A stretch of 64,000 nt of DNA. Origin: Apium graveolens. Its lineage: Eukaryota > Streptophyta > Magnoliopsida > Apiales > Apiaceae. The translations under genes were made by a program, and so were the position numbers. The stretch lies in the NCBI RefSeq assembly GCF_009905375.1, contig NC_133650.1:61643628-61707627 (forward strand), given 5' to 3'. Positions within the stretch are counted from its first letter, which is position 1. Every line of letters starts with the position of its first letter. Below the pieces are notes generated by a model. It was not told the DNA's origin, made no database searches, and saw only the letters and a program-made list of their open reading frames with translations. Positions 46,165 to 59,254 of the stretch are shown in pieces.

Positions 46165-47600
46165 GGTGGATTCATCAAGTATCTTGGTAAAGATGACTGC
46201 AAGCCGCTTCTCACTTGAAATAAAATGAAGTTCCACATTACTGTTCATAATATTCTCTCTAGTGAAATGGTACTTGATGTTAATGTGCTTGGTCCTTGAA
46301 TGCTGTACTGGATTTTCAGTAATTGCAATGGTACTTGTGTTGTCACATAAATAGGAATCCTATTCAGCTGTAGACCATAGTCCAACAGTTGATTTTTCAT
46401 CCATAAAATCCGAGCACAACAACTACCAGCTGCAGTATATTCAGCTTCAGCTGTTGAATTAGAAACTGAATTTTGCTTTTTACTGAACCAGGATACTAGC
46501 TTATATCCTAGAACTTGACAAGTTCCTGTTGTACTATTTCTATTAATTTTACAACCTGCATAATCTGTATCTGAATAACCAGTTAGATTAAAACCCGTAT
46601 CTCTAGGATACCAAAAGCCAAGTTTTGGTGCTCCTTTGAGATATCTGAGAATTCTCTTAATAGCTATTAAATGAGATTCTCTAGGTACAACCTGAAATCT
46701 AGCACAAAGACATGTAGCAAATAATATATCTGGCTTACTGGCTGTTAAATATAAAAGTGAGCCAACCATGCCTCTATAACTTGAAATATCCACAGACTTT
46801 TCAGTAGTGTTTAATTCAAGTTTAGTTGCAGTGGCCATGGGAGTTTTTGCAGATGTACAATCCATTAAGTCAAACTTCTTCAAAAGATCATAAATGTATT
46901 TGGTTTGACTAATGAATATTTCATCACTAACTTGCTTAACTTGTAAACCATGAAAGTAATTTATTTCTCCCACCATGCTCATTTCATACTTACTTTGCAT
47001 TAGTTTGGCAAACATTTTACAAAGGTTTTCATCTGTAGAACCAAATATAATATCTACATAAATTTGAACAAGTATATTAGGGCCATTAACATTTCTAAAG
47101 AATAGAGTTTTTTCAATAGTACCTCTTGTGAAGTGATTTTCTAAGAGAAACTTTGAAAAAGTATCATACCAGGCTCTAGGTGGTTGCTTCAATTTATAAA
47201 GTGCTTTCAAGAGGTAGTAGACATATTCTGGAAAATTCGGATCTTCAAAACCAGGAGGCTGACTAAAATAGACTTCCTCCTTCAAGTCTCCATTTAGAAA
47301 AGCACTTTTGACATCCATTTGATAAACCTTGAAATTGGTATTGGTTGCATAGGCTAAGAAGATTTTGGTGGCTTCAAGTCTTGCAACAGGAGCAAAGGTT
47401 TCATCAAAATCAATTCCTTCTTATTGGCAATAGCCCTTAGTAACCAATCTAGCTTTGTTCCTGACTATTATGCCATTGTCATCCATCTTGTTTCTGAATA
47501 TTCACTTAGTATTAATATAATTCTTTCCTTTAGGCTTGGGTACCAGCTTCCATACATTATTCCTTTCAAATTGGTTTAGCTCCTCCTACATAAATAAAAC
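46165..47600 (-). pseudogene. copia reverse transcriptase and RNase H (element B)
   Basis: Reading down from about 47600: an N-QFERNNVWKLV lead, [41 protein letters not shown], then the catalytic site, where the family's YVDDIIFG reads YVD-IIFG through loss of one GAT codon (about 47052-47060). RNase H has [30 protein letters not shown] and CCARILWM. Stops near 47572, 47508 and 47427 and a frameshift near 46345. The second catalytic Asp is gone, so the RT should be inactive. Confidence 0.9.
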
Positions 47601-47899
47601 CCAATCAGGATCCAACCGAGCTTCCTTTACCTTTTTAGGCTCTTCCTGAGATAAAAAGCTGCTATATAGACATTCATCTTGAGTTTCTTTTCTTGTTTGC
47701 ACTCTTGAAGATGCATCACCAATGATCAGTTCAAATGGGTGATCTCTAGTCCATTTTCTCTGTTGAGGTAGATTAGCTCTAGATGAAGAGGCCTCAATAT
47801 TGTCTTGATGTGTGACAGAGTTTTGATTAGAAGAAACTCCTCCTGAGTTTGTGGATCTTTGACTTGTAGTTGGGGTCCTTTCTAATTATGATCTGTATT

Positions 47900-49240
47900 G
47901 GCCCTCAATTTCTATTGATGGTTCAACGGATGTTGAGTTTTGCCTCTTGACGGATAATGCAGTCTGTCTTTCAACGGATGATGCACTTGATCTGATTAAT
48001 CACTTTCATCATCACTCTCTTCATAAATCATCTCAATATTGTTAAATTTGAGGCTTTCATGGAAATCTCCATCTTGCAGTTCTTCAATATTTTTATCATC
48101 AATCACAACATGTACAGATTCCATAAAAATGTTGGTTCTGAGATTGTAGACTCTATATGCTTTTCCAACTGCTTATCCAACAAAAATGCCTTAATCTACT
48201 TTGGCATCAGACTTCCCATGCTGATCAGTTTGATTCCTTAAGATATAGCATTTACAGCCAAAGACATGAAGAAAGTTTAGTGTTGGCTTCTTATTCTTGA
48301 ACAATTGGTAGGGTATCATGCATTTTGCTTGATTAACCAAAGAAATATTGTGAGTGTAGCATGGAGTATTTACAGCTTCAGCCCAAAAATATGTTGGTAA
48401 CTTTGATTCTTCTAGCATTGTCCTTGCAACTTCAATAAGGGATCTATTTTTTCTTTCCACCACACCATTTTGCTGTGGGGTACTTGCTGCTAAAAATTCA
48501 TGCATGATCCCATTCTCTTCATAAAATGATCTCATCACAAAATTCTTAAACTCAGTTCCATTGTCACTCCTGATTTTTTTACTTTGAAGTCAGGATAATT
48601 GTTGACTTGCCTTATATGATTGATGATGATTTCACTAGCTTCATCTTTGGATATTAGAAAATATGTCCAACAGAATTTGAGAAATCATCCATAATTACTA
48701 GGCAGTATCTTTTCCTTGAGATGGACAATATATTGACTGGTCCAAATAAGTCCATGTGCAATAGTTGCAAAGGTTCTTCAATTGTTAAATCAAGCTTCTT
48801 TCTGAATGATGCCTTGATTTGCTTTCCTTTCTGACATGCATCACACAGTCCATCTTTTGAGAATTCAGCTTGAGGAATACCTCTGACCAAATCTTTCCTG
48901 ACTAGCTCATTCATAGTCTTGAAGTTATGGTGGGACAACTTCTTGTGCCATTTTCAACTTTTATCTTGACTTACCTTGCTGAATAGACAACTGACAGATT
49001 TTGCATTTGATGAGTTGAAATCAGTTAAGTACACATTGCCTTTTCTCACTCCAGTGAGAACCACTTTGTTGCTTCTCTTGTTGGTCACAACACATGCTTC
49101 AGAATTAAATGTTACTGAGTTGCCCTTGTCACAAAGTTGGCTGATACTCAACAAATTGTCCTTAAGTCCATCCACTAGGGCAACTTCTTCAATGATGACA
49201 TTATCCTTTGAAATCAAGCCATATCCAACAGTATAACCCT
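47900..49240 (-). pseudogene. copia integrase region (element B), ends at fusion junction
   Basis: GAG-pre-integrase VALVDGLKDNLLSISQLC .. VYLTDFNSSNAKS, then SHHNFKTMNELV, CDACQKGKQ, MDLFGP, and 48191-48538 with NGVVERKNRSLIEVAR and FWAEAVNTPCYTH. It is colinear with 1-1183 at about 88 percent. A Ser/Asn-rich linker (47760-48000) with three ACGGAT words leads to RT. The upstream end is cut at 49240, so the protease motif is missing. Confidence 0.85.
49237..49240. other. left breakpoint of the duplicated block
   Basis: B integrase sequence ending GTATAACCCTT joins gag sequence CCTTTGGTAGGG; the shared four bases CCTT can belong to either side. The matching positions in element C are about 1180-1183 and 3197-3200. 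The reason this is a breakpoint is the change in divergence from element C across it. Confidence 0.9.
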
Positions 49241-49767
49241 TTGGTAGGGATCTCAGAAATTTGAGGTTAGAATCTTTGGTTTGGTAGATTCTTCCATGCA
49301 GCTTTAGAGCATTTAGTAGATTTGAAATCTACTAAAGATATCAGTGAGAGTTTCACCTTCTTCAAAGTGGAAATGCTCATATTGCTGAATTAGTAACTGC
49401 ATCTTGTTTTCTCTAACTTGTTCAGTGCCATCACAGATAATCTGAATTGTATCCCAAACTTCCTTGGCAGTTTTGCAAATGATGATGTTGTCAAACATGT
49501 CACCATCAACTCCATTGAACAGAATATTCATGGTCTTCCTGTCTTTCCTGGCTTGTTCAATATCAGGATTTGACCATGCATGCCTTGGCTTGGGAACTGA
49601 TGGCTCATTCCAGTTGCAGCTCTCATTGGTACATGAGGGGCTCTCTCTATGCAATCCACATAGGCCTCATCTTGAGAAAGTAAATGAAGATGCATCTTTA
49701 CCTTCCAGTGATGGTAATTATTTTTGTCCAGAAAAGGAATCTTGACTCCAACATCCTTCTTGTTCAT
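49241..49767 (-). pseudogene. copia gag N-terminal part (copy 2)
   Basis: Start codon at 49767; the same N-terminal blocks as at 3201-3727 with five base changes in the first 580 bp. Gag is cut at 49241 by the fusion to B integrase. Confidence 0.85.
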
Positions 49768-49813
49768 CTTGCTGTTTGTTGTGATCTTTAAACTCTTTGT
49801 TCTTCAAGAGCTT

Positions 49814-50861
49814 GCTATGATACCAATTGTTAGTCCCTAACAATGCAACAAGAATTACAGAAGGGGGGTTGAATGGAATTCTTGAAACTTTTTCTAAATT
49901 TTAAAATGTTCTAACTTAAAATATATATGTCAGTGTTTTGATTTTCAAAGAGCAGAATGACAAGTTAAAAATGAATCAAAACATAAAGTAATAAAAACAC
50001 AAGTATTTAAAACTTTCTGGTGGATTTGAATGTGTCCACCAGAGATATATATATCAAGAGAACTCTGTGAAGCTTGAATAGCTCACAGCTGCTTACAAAA
50101 TAAGAACAACTAAACTTACAGAGAAATGCTAAAGGATTCAGATTACAATTGTTTCTCTGAGAAAAATACTTGCTTAGTGTTCTTGTTGTTCTATTTGCTA
50201 CTCTTGGTTTATATATCACCAAGATTACACCGTAATAAGATAAGATAATAAAACAAAACCTATCAAGTCTAATACTATGCTGATTCACTACTCTATTCCA
50301 GCATCTTTGAACGTCTTCATAATAGCATGGAAATGGTAATGCTTCTTTGTTCTCAAAAACCCAGTTGAATAGGCTTCCACATTCCTTTTACATACATTCG
50401 ACGCATGTGACTGTGTTGTCACTGTCAACAGATGTTTGAATTGATCATCCGTCGGGTACATGATCATCCGTCGGGTTGCCTTGTTGATCATCCGTCGGGT
50501 TGCTTTGTTGATCATCCGTCGGGTAGCTATTTGGCACTTGACTTCATTTCATTTATGCAGAATTACATGACATCATCTATTTACAATTAATCAACCCATT
50601 CTGCATATCTATTTACAGGTCAACATGACTTATATGCTACTACAAAATCTATACAAAGGTGTTTGCAGAAATGTGCTACATGACTTATTTTTACATAAGC
50701 TACTCACTCGATGGATGTCAAGCCATCATCCATCAGGACTATATTGAGTCATCCGTCGGGACTATATTTGATTATCCGTCGAGTGCTACATAATTCACTA
50801 AGTTGAATCTACTAAGGTGTTTTGTTAATGAAATCATCAAGTTCATAACATATTCTTAACA
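49814..50861 (-). repeat. PBS and 5' LTR of C-type element (copy 2)
   Basis: PBS at 49814-49825 (TGGTATCATAGC, one change) and LTR 49828-50861, 1034 bp, with the same TATA and U3 repeats; GATCATCCGTCGGG units at 50443, 50462, 50486 and 50510. The degenerate third unit of copy 1 (CATCGGG) is the perfect CGTCGGG here. Flanked on the right by ACTTG, as in copy 1, because the flank was duplicated too. Confidence 0.92.
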
Positions 50862-52389
50862 ACTTGGAATGGTTTCAGGTTCTTTCTCAAAATTAATTTA
50901 GTTTTTGTTCTCATACATCAGACTTTATTATCAGTGTTTACAGATTTTCTTATTTCAATGTAATTTGTGCTTAAATTATAACATATTAAACACTGCTTAT
51001 TATCTGATGTGATTCTATAAACTCTGAAAGTGTTTTAAATGTTCTGTGACTATTCAATCCAATGAGGATTATCTTGTTAGATGCTGACTTAGTAGTCTTT
51101 AACAAACTATGAATCACATATTTGAATTAGTTATTTATGTGGAAATCAATAACACAAGAAAATTCTTATTTTGATCTGAGTCAAATTTACTTCTTATTAC
51201 TAAGTCACAAACTAGATTATTGCTTCTTATCTGTCAAATTATGATGTTAGTAAATCTTAAGGATGAACTACATGCTTGATAAGCCTCACTTATCTGAAGA
51301 AAACAAAAGAAAAGAGAAATTGAAATCAGGCACTCCTTTGAGATCTAGAGTAAATATGTGAAAGGGAAGATCCAAGTGCATTGCTGGTATTAAGTAATAT
51401 GCATTTGAAAAGCAAATTAATTTTTTTTAGTGACTTTTCACATTCTCTGATTACTGGAGAAATACTCTGATAACAACATAAATTCTGATGGCAGTTGTAA
51501 CTCATTTACACTGAGAAGCCACTGTCTAAAGAATTTCAAAAGATGAATAAAATGAGCACAAACAGTGAGGTGGATTCTTGCAAAACTTTATTCTATAGTA
51601 GACTTCACAATTCAAGACAGATTTTAAGCAATTTTCTTAGTTATGCCTTATTTCTAAGATATACTGAAGTTTATCAGAATTTAATCTTTATCTGATTATT
51701 TGCACATACACACACTATCACTCCATATGAATGATGAAAATTACTGTAGTGATTAAGTTGTTTCTGACAAACAGTTAAGTATTATTTGCATAAATTCTGA
51801 TGACAAATTATGATGAAAGTTCTTATGATTAAACTCTGAAGAAACCAGTCAGTATTTATGTGAAGAAACACAGAAACAGCCATTCAGTTTTTTGAGTACA
51901 TGAGCCATGTTCTGATGATCGTTAAATTCTGATAATAGTCAAGTTCTGATGCAAATCCTGATGCTTACGTGGCATTATTTATTTACTTGAATTATTTGTA
52001 TTTTTTACTGTAACGGTCATATTTATCAGAAAATAAATAAGTGAGATAAAAATAGTGATAATCATTTGGTTAATGGGTTGCGTGTTTGTTTTGGTAACCG
52101 CATGTGAGCAATAATTACTGCACGATTACCGTGCCCACTAATAATGTTTTGACTGTTTACATGCTGCCAGGTGTCACATGTCTATTTTACTTCCAAAAAG
52201 AGCCGTTGAGTGGGAAGAGTTTAAATATTAGAGATAAAAGATTACACAAATCTTTTACCTTATCTCTTACTTTAATCTCTTATTTCTTTTACTCTCTCTC
52301 TCTTTCACTCTATTTTCTGACGGACTTTCTTACAGGCATTTTAACAAACACCTTGCAAACACACGATTTTCACTTGATTTCTCACAGAA
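50862..52389 (+). other. spacer and candidate promoter/splice acceptor of element E (copy 2)
   Basis: Counterpart of 4822-6356 with the same TCTGAT-rich spacer, CT-rich tract and TTCTTACAG acceptor-like site. Non-coding as far as I can see. Confidence 0.7.
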
Positions 52390-55300
52390 TTGGCACCTAA
52401 AGATCATATTTATGATGGAGCCAAGTTTGTCCCCAACAACTACATGGCTATTCTCAACAAGGACGAGCCTCCTTCAGAACTTCACTTCAATCAAGATTTT
52501 CTCACTCGAAGTAAAATTGGGTATGCTCTAACCCAACCACAGCTTCTCTCAGGCAAACAAATTCTGGAGTTCTGGAGGTCTGGGGTATATGATGATGGTG
52601 GTGAAAATGGGTCCCAAGAATTATTTTTACAATAGGGGAAGATGAACACTTGGTCACCCTGTCTACTATTCGACAAGCTTTGCATCTACCAGAAAACTGT
52701 ACTTATAGTTCACTAGTTGGGGAGTTAGCTCTTCAAAATATGATGGCAAATCTTGGATATGAGAAATCTTTGTCCAAGCTGGGACAACTGAAGAGGCCCT
52801 ATATCAGGAGGGAGTTGAGCTTCTTTTTCGACTGTATTACCAAAGCCTTTGCCAACAAATGCTCCAACTTTGATGTTATCCCAATAATGAGTCAGCAAAT
52901 TGGGTATGCCCTTCTTAATCAAACTCATTTTGATTATGCTACTGCAATTTTGGGTTTTATAGGTGATAGGATGAAAGAAGATAGCAACACAGTTTATTTT
53001 GCTAGATTCTGTCAGCTTATATATAATTTCTGTTGTTCTGATGAACCTCAAAACTTTAGTGAGACAATTAAACCCTTTAAACTTCACAAAAGGGCTTTCA
53101 TAGACTTATTATCTGCTGATAATAAGAAGAATGTACTAAGACCCCTCCAAATTCCTCACTCTGTCTAACAATTCTTAGTAAATTTTGATCCTGACACATA
53201 CACAACCATATATCCTGATGTTGCATCTACACAGGCTACTACTTCTCAACCTCCACCAACACAGCCTTTCAATACTCAACCATAGCCTACTATCAGAACA
53301 TACTATCAACCAGCACAATCCTCTCAACCACAACCATCAGCACCTACTATCAAAACCTTACCTCTCAAATCCAAAACCAAACCAACCTCTGGTACTTCGC
53401 AAAAGGTACTGGTTGTAAAAACTGACACATCCTCTAGGCCCAAAACCAAAAGGACTATCTCTGTGCCTAAATCTCCCCCAAGGAGAAGAAGAAGGATGAT
53501 TCTGAGAGATGAATTTAATGAGGATAAACAAGTCCAGGTTCCTGCATCAGAACCTGTGACAGTAGAAGCTGAAGAGTCAACTCTTCAGAATGAGAATGAA
53601 GCTGAGAGTTCTGGAATTTAAAAAAGGAAAAGACCTTCAAGTTCTGATACAAATAAAGTCACTCGTCCATCTAGAAGATCAAGGAAGACTAGAGCAGGTG
53701 TGAAAATTACACAATCTCAATATGAAGATGCTGAGGAAGGGGATCAGGAATCTCTGATCTCATCAGAACCTATTGTAATTGAAGCCCTTCCAGCACCTGA
53801 AGGCACTGTTCATGACACAGTGATTACACCTCCTATCTCTCCATTCAAAGAAACATCTATGGTTGAAGATTCAAGATTAAGTCCTGAAATTGACATTCAC
53901 AGGTTGCATATTCCATCTGTCTTGTATCTGGAAGCACCACTAGCAAATGTGTCAACTCCACCTGTTTCTCCAATAATAAATGCTGAAATTCCTACTACTC
54001 CAATTCTGCATTTGGAAACTGAAGATCAGAATTTGGAAACAGAAGCTCCAGAATCTCCTCCTGCTACACACACTCTGGTGTTATCGGAAAATGATGAGAT
54101 TTTATCAGATTCTGGAGATAGTGCTCCAGTAAATGCTCCAATTCTTGGCAAGGAGGTACTGATTAAGTTTGTTGAAGAAGATGCTCATGTTCCATGAGAG
54201 AAAACTTTTAGAGGAGTTGAATGGAAAAGGAAGTGGAATGAACCTGACTTCATTCCCAGCTCACATGTTCTGTCAGAACATATTGCAAAAGCTGATGAAT
54301 AGCTGACAAATTCTATATTCAAGCTCCAACTTAAAGTCACTGCTCTCAGTACTAAAGCACTTCAAGGTCTACACTCCAAGACTCATGAAAAGGTTGATAA
54401 ACTTCTGGAAGCATCTGATAAGCTAGACCTGATGCTCAAGCTAGACAAGAATAGGTTTATCAGACCAATTCATGACAAAGTGGAAGTTATTGAGCGTGTT
54501 CAAGAAAAGCAACAGGTCCAACTGGATGAGGTCTTGCAGAATCAAGCCTCTCAACAAATACATCTAAATGAAATCCAATCTTCAGTGGAACTCCTTCTTT
54601 CACTACTCCTTCCAGATGATGCCAAAAAGGGGGAGAAGGTAGTTAATTCGAAATGCTCAATTAGCAAATCACTAAAGAAAAAGGATGATTCTGAAGATGA
54701 CAAGGGAAACCCTAACAAGGGCAAAGGTCAAGGCCAAGGCAAGCAAAGCAACAAAGTTTCTTCATAAAAATTAATTTCTGATTCTAGCAAATCTTCTACA
54801 CAAAAAAATTCAAGTTCTGAAGCTGTGAATGCACAAACTCTGATAGCAAGTTCTGATAATCAAATTCTAATGACAAAGTCTGATGTTCTGATTCAGTCTG
54901 GAAGTCAAGACTCTCAGAATTTTTTACAAACTCTGAAGCTTAAGGGAAGGGAGACTACTGTCTACTATAAGGTCCCAAGATTCATACCCTTGATGAAGAA
55001 ATTGCTAAAAGATTGTTTCTCAAGCATAATCCTAGAGGATTTAGAGACTCTAAAGGAGGAAGAAGCTAGATTTGCAGCTGAGAAGATAAATCCTAAGTCT
55101 AAAGCTTCTAATGCAAAGAAACCTCCAAGGCCTAAGGAAAAAGGTATAGTGATAAAAGAAAGATCTGCCACAGAGATTCCTACATCAAGGACTAGATCTC
55201 AAACTACTACTGATCCCAAAGACAAGGGAAAAGGAAAAGTTGGGGAAACAGTTAAGAAACATGAAATAAAGATTCCTCAAATTCTGATGGATCATGTGTG

Positions 55301-56324
55301 CAAGTTGGTTCAAGTCTTTGATGATGCTGTTGCAGAAGATGAAACTGTTGAAACTCTGAAAAGAAGAAAGATGACAGAAGAATCTAAGAAAACCTCTGAC
55401 ATAGCTCAAGTTGTTTAGAGTGAAGATATTTCAAAATAGCAAGCTACAGAAGAATCTGCAAATCCTGCACAAATCATCAAGACATCAACCTCTGACAGAG
55501 CTCAAGTTGATTTGAACAAGATGACAGCTACTGATAAGAAGAAGCTCCTATGGAAAAATTTTAAACCATCGGATCCTAAGAAAAGTCAACTGCTATATGA
55601 TTTCTTGACTGTTGGATTGAATGCCAGAGAAGCAAGAGACATATCAGGGTTAGGATCAAGCGAAGCCAAGCTGAAAACAGGAGTTGAAGTAACTATCAAA
55701 GATCCATTTTTATTAACTGACAAACCACTTGAGGAAGTTACACAGAAACACTTTGATAAGGTTATATCTGTTCAAGTGGTACTGGATACTGATGATAAGA
55801 GTAAAGTCAAGGAAAAGCTAATTCTATTTCTTAAAAATAGAAGAACATACAGAATGTCAGAATCAGATGTGCTGAACAAATCTCTTAAAGAACTTCAATT
55901 CTTTCATTATATTTTGGAGATAAAGTCTGAGGTTACCAGAAGATGGCCAAATTTCATGATGAAGACCATAAGGGATAAAGCCGGAATCTCTGGAACAAGG
56001 GTTGCAGAATTTATTCCAAAAATAGTTGAAGATGATGGAAGAAAAATTCCAATAAAGAAGAATTCTGCTAAGATAGAAGCTATTCTGAAAGAGAAATGTA
56101 TGTGCTACAATGAAGACTCCTCTCATCCAAGGGTAATCAGACTTGGTGATGGATTGGAAAGAAATCACATTTCAGCACTTAGGACTGCCATCGACCAGAT
56201 TGGAAGTCAAGATGAAGAAATGAAGCAAGTCAAGGCTACATTAGCTCAAGTCCTGAGAAATACAGAAGAGAAGCTGATATCAAACTTTGTCAAGAATCAC
56301 TTTGGATTCAGATTGATTCAGTAA
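52390..56324 (+). pseudogene. Sirevirus-type extra ORF, element E copy 2
   Basis: The same ORF as 6357-10301, but the ATG is TTG here (GAATTGGCACC). After one frameshift near 52635 the frame is continuous from 52650 to 56324, interrupted only by stops near 53168, 53284, 53619, 54197, 54300, 54767, 55418 and 55438. The stops at 53619 and 54767 are CAA-to-TAA changes relative to copy 1. It lacks the 8-bp deletion of copy 1, so it preserves the ancestral frame better. Confidence 0.78.
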
Positions 56325-56452
56325 GATTGGTAAAAGCTGCAAGAACTGTAAGTTGTAGTTAGTTGTCTAAGTAAACTCTCATTGCATTTGTACTTAAATG
56401 TTTTTGACATCATCAAATCTATTAACTTGTATATTTTTCATAATTTACAAGT

Positions 56453-57038
56453 TGGGGGAGATTGTTAGATATATTTGTGATGTCATGTCTAATTTGATTT
56501 GTTTAGTTTCAGAACTTAATATCAGGACTTATCTGGACTTACTGGAAATCAGGATTTACTGAACACAGGAAGATATCAGAACTTGAGGTATCAGAACTTG
56601 TGATATCAAAACTTAAGGAAGATATGCTTCAAGAGTAAAGTGCGGTGATTTATATGAGAGGATCTGTACTAACACAACGGAAGATATGCTTAGGAGTTGG
56701 ACGACTAGAAGACTTGTAAAAAGATAATATTTGATTGATATATTTTAGGAAGAGATATATGTCATATCAATTAGAAGATATCTTGTAACTGTGTACTATA
56801 TAAACATAACTTAGGGTTTATACTATATGTGTTATCATTCACAAGAATATTATTCTTTGTAACCCTAGCAGCTCTTAATGATATTGTTCATCACTGAGAG
56901 AGTAGTTTAACCTACTTTGTAACAGAGCTTATTATATTGAATAAACTTGATTACTGTTACATACTTTGTGTTCTAAATCGATTTGATTGTATAAACACTA
57001 TATTCAACCCCCCTTCTATAGTGTTGTGTGACCTAACA
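56453..57038 (+). repeat. PPT and 3' LTR of element E (copy 2)
   Basis: PPT 56453-56462 and LTR 56463-57038 (576 bp), with the ATCAGAACTT repeats and CTATATAAACA TATA box as in copy 1. Confidence 0.9.
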
Positions 57039-57063
57039 TTATAGATTTCTGCTTTATTTATAA

Positions 57064-58132
57064 CCGACTTTATGTATACTCGGCTATTCTCGTGCTTTTA
57101 TACCCGGATCATATTTACAGTGCTTATCCGGTTTTACTCAGTTGTGTTGACTTGTGCCGGGTTCGGATCAGCAGATGTTGAAGGAGGAGCCGAGTCCTCT
57201 GCTCCCTGGAATGATGTCGATCCTAATTCTGAGCTCATTTATGTTAACACTATAATTTGGGAAATTCCTGATGTAGCCGAGCCCTCTCGCAAGAGGAAGA
57301 AGAGTGTGCCAATTTCCATGCCTCTCCGGGGAAAAATGTTGTTGCTGACCGGGTTATTTACGATTCTGAGGGGAAGGATCTGGACGGGGAGCCTGTGAAG
57401 GTTGGTACCAAGACCCTGATGGATATGGCTAACTTCATGTAGGACATTCCAGATGATGATGATTGGGAAAAGATGGAAGGGTCCTAGATGGCAGCAGCTT
57501 TCAAGAAAGTTAGCGGACATTGGGGACAAGTAAATTTATATTTCACTTCTTTTTCATACCCATGTAGGATTTTTTGACTTAGCCGTTTTTTCTTGTTTCT
57601 TTTTAGGTTGGGGTGCTATTGATGTCTGCTCGGACATAGCCTTCAATGAGCTCCGGGAGGCCAATAAGAGGACTGATTCTGAAAAGGAGAGGGCTGCTAA
57701 TTTGAAGGATGAGTTGGATGAGGCCCGGGAGGGTTTCAAAATAGTTAAATCCGGGTTGAACCGGAAGCTTAGGGAGGAGAAGTACCGGGCTGATGATCTT
57801 GTGAAGGAGGTTAAGAATCTTAAGGCTGAGTTGGCTACCAAGGAGAACTTAAACAAGGAAGCTACCATTGCCGAGTTCAAGGAAAGTGAGGAGTATGATA
57901 TGGGAGTTGCTCAAACCGGGGCCCCTGATGTTCAGAAAGCTTGGGTTGTAGCCGAGAGACATGTCAAGACTAATCCCGGGGCAAGCTGGCCGAGCTTCAT
58001 TCAGTAGTTGCTTGTTGCCAAGGCTGCCATTGAACAAGGGAAGGGAGAACCGGAACCCTACGATGGCCCCAATCCTAGTTTCCTGTAGGTGAATCCGGCT
58101 TTGCAAAGCTGTCTTGGCTATGCCACGTAATT
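57064..58132 (+). pseudogene. gypsy-type extra ORF with coiled coil (copy 2)
   Basis: Counterpart of 11041-12235. A 126-bp deletion (equivalent to 11132-11257) removed the ATG and first codons, fusing GACTTG to TGCCGGG. The coiled-coil exon (57642-58007) and the intron with TTTTTAG acceptor remain. Confidence 0.6.
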
Positions 58133-58262
58133 ATTATTTTTCTCATACTTTATTATTGTGGATGATGTTTGAACCTTGAATTTGGTCGAATTGGTGTTCA
58201 ATCTGGATTACTGCTTTTATGAATTTAGTTTCGTTTGTCGTATCTAACTGTGTTCTTTATCA

Positions 58263-59254
58263 TAGTTTTTATACTTAGAAAGTGTTCAAAGTAAAAATCT
58301 GAATGCTTCAACCCGGGTATGAATTCATAGACAGGTTGATATTCATAACCGGGTTGATATTGGTTTTATATTGCTTTTTATTCCTAGAAAATATTTTAAG
58401 TATAAAATGATTGTTTTTTAACCCGGGTATGAAGTCATAGTCGGGTTGATGTTTGGCCTTTTTTTACTTTTTATACTTGGTAGATATTATAAGTACAAAA
58501 TGATTGCTTTCAACTCGGGTATGAAGTCATAGCCGGTTCAATGTTTGCTTTTTATATTGCTTTGTATACTTATGTTCTTACAGGTTAAAGAAATTGATTC
58601 TTTTAAGAGTTTGTTGATGAAGGTGAATCCAGGGGCACCGTGACCCAAGGATGGAGAGCCCCTACCTCTAGCTCCAAATGATAACTCCGGTGTGCGGGGA
58701 GGCTTCTTCTGACGCCGTGCCTGGACCTTCTTGCGATGGTTGCGGTGTAGCTACTGTGGTGTATCTGCAAAACAACACTAGAGGGGGGTTTGATCTCAGC
58801 GACGCTTCCGTTGTGAGAGTAAAAACTCTCTTGGAAAAAACGAAGATAGGTAGGATAATAAGGTGGTTGTGTGTGTATACTTGTGTGTAAGAGAGCGTAA
58901 CCCCTAAACCCTTTTCCCTTGGGGTATTTATAGCCCAAAGGTAGGGTTTAGGGATTGATACCTTTAGATCAGGGTCGTTCATCGTTTGAGACAGAGGACG
59001 CCTGACTCGGATGAATTTTATACATGTGTCCAGGTAAGAACCACCTTTAGGACGCACCAAAGGTGCGCTGACGCGTGTCATACTTGTCTCAGTTGTTGGT
59101 TGTTGATAGTTGTCATTGTCACGTGCCCAACTATCAACTTGAGTCTGGCTCTCTTAACTTGCTTTTTCCGGGTGAGGGGGTCTCGGTTTTCCAGCTGAGC
59201 TTGTTTTACCCTAGATCTGGGTTGTGTTCTAACCGGGTTGCTTACACCATATCA
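58263..59254 (-). repeat. tandem repeats and candidate Tat-type LTR (copy 2)
   Basis: Counterparts of 12365-12650 (58263-58547) and of the TGATA..TATCA-bounded LTR-like sequence 12782-13357 (58679-59254). Confidence 0.5.

Larger units (their letters stand above)
40070..49240 (-). mobile_element. Sirevirus-like Ty1/copia element B, 3' part
   Basis: Minus-strand element: INT (to 49240), RT/RNase H, spacer, extra ORF, PPT and 3' LTR. Its own gag and 5' LTR are missing. At 49240 it is fused to the gag of a C-type element that belongs to the duplicated block. B inserted into element A at 40069. The whole element is scattered with ATCCGTCGAG/ATCCGTTGA-type words. Confidence 0.85.

Noticed and set aside
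40070..50861. LTRs 40070-40930 and 49828-50861 as the pair of one element
   Set aside because: They differ in length (861 against 1034 bp) and strongly in sequence, while 49828-50861 is almost identical to 3788-4821. The divergence step at 49240 explains the mismatch as a fusion.
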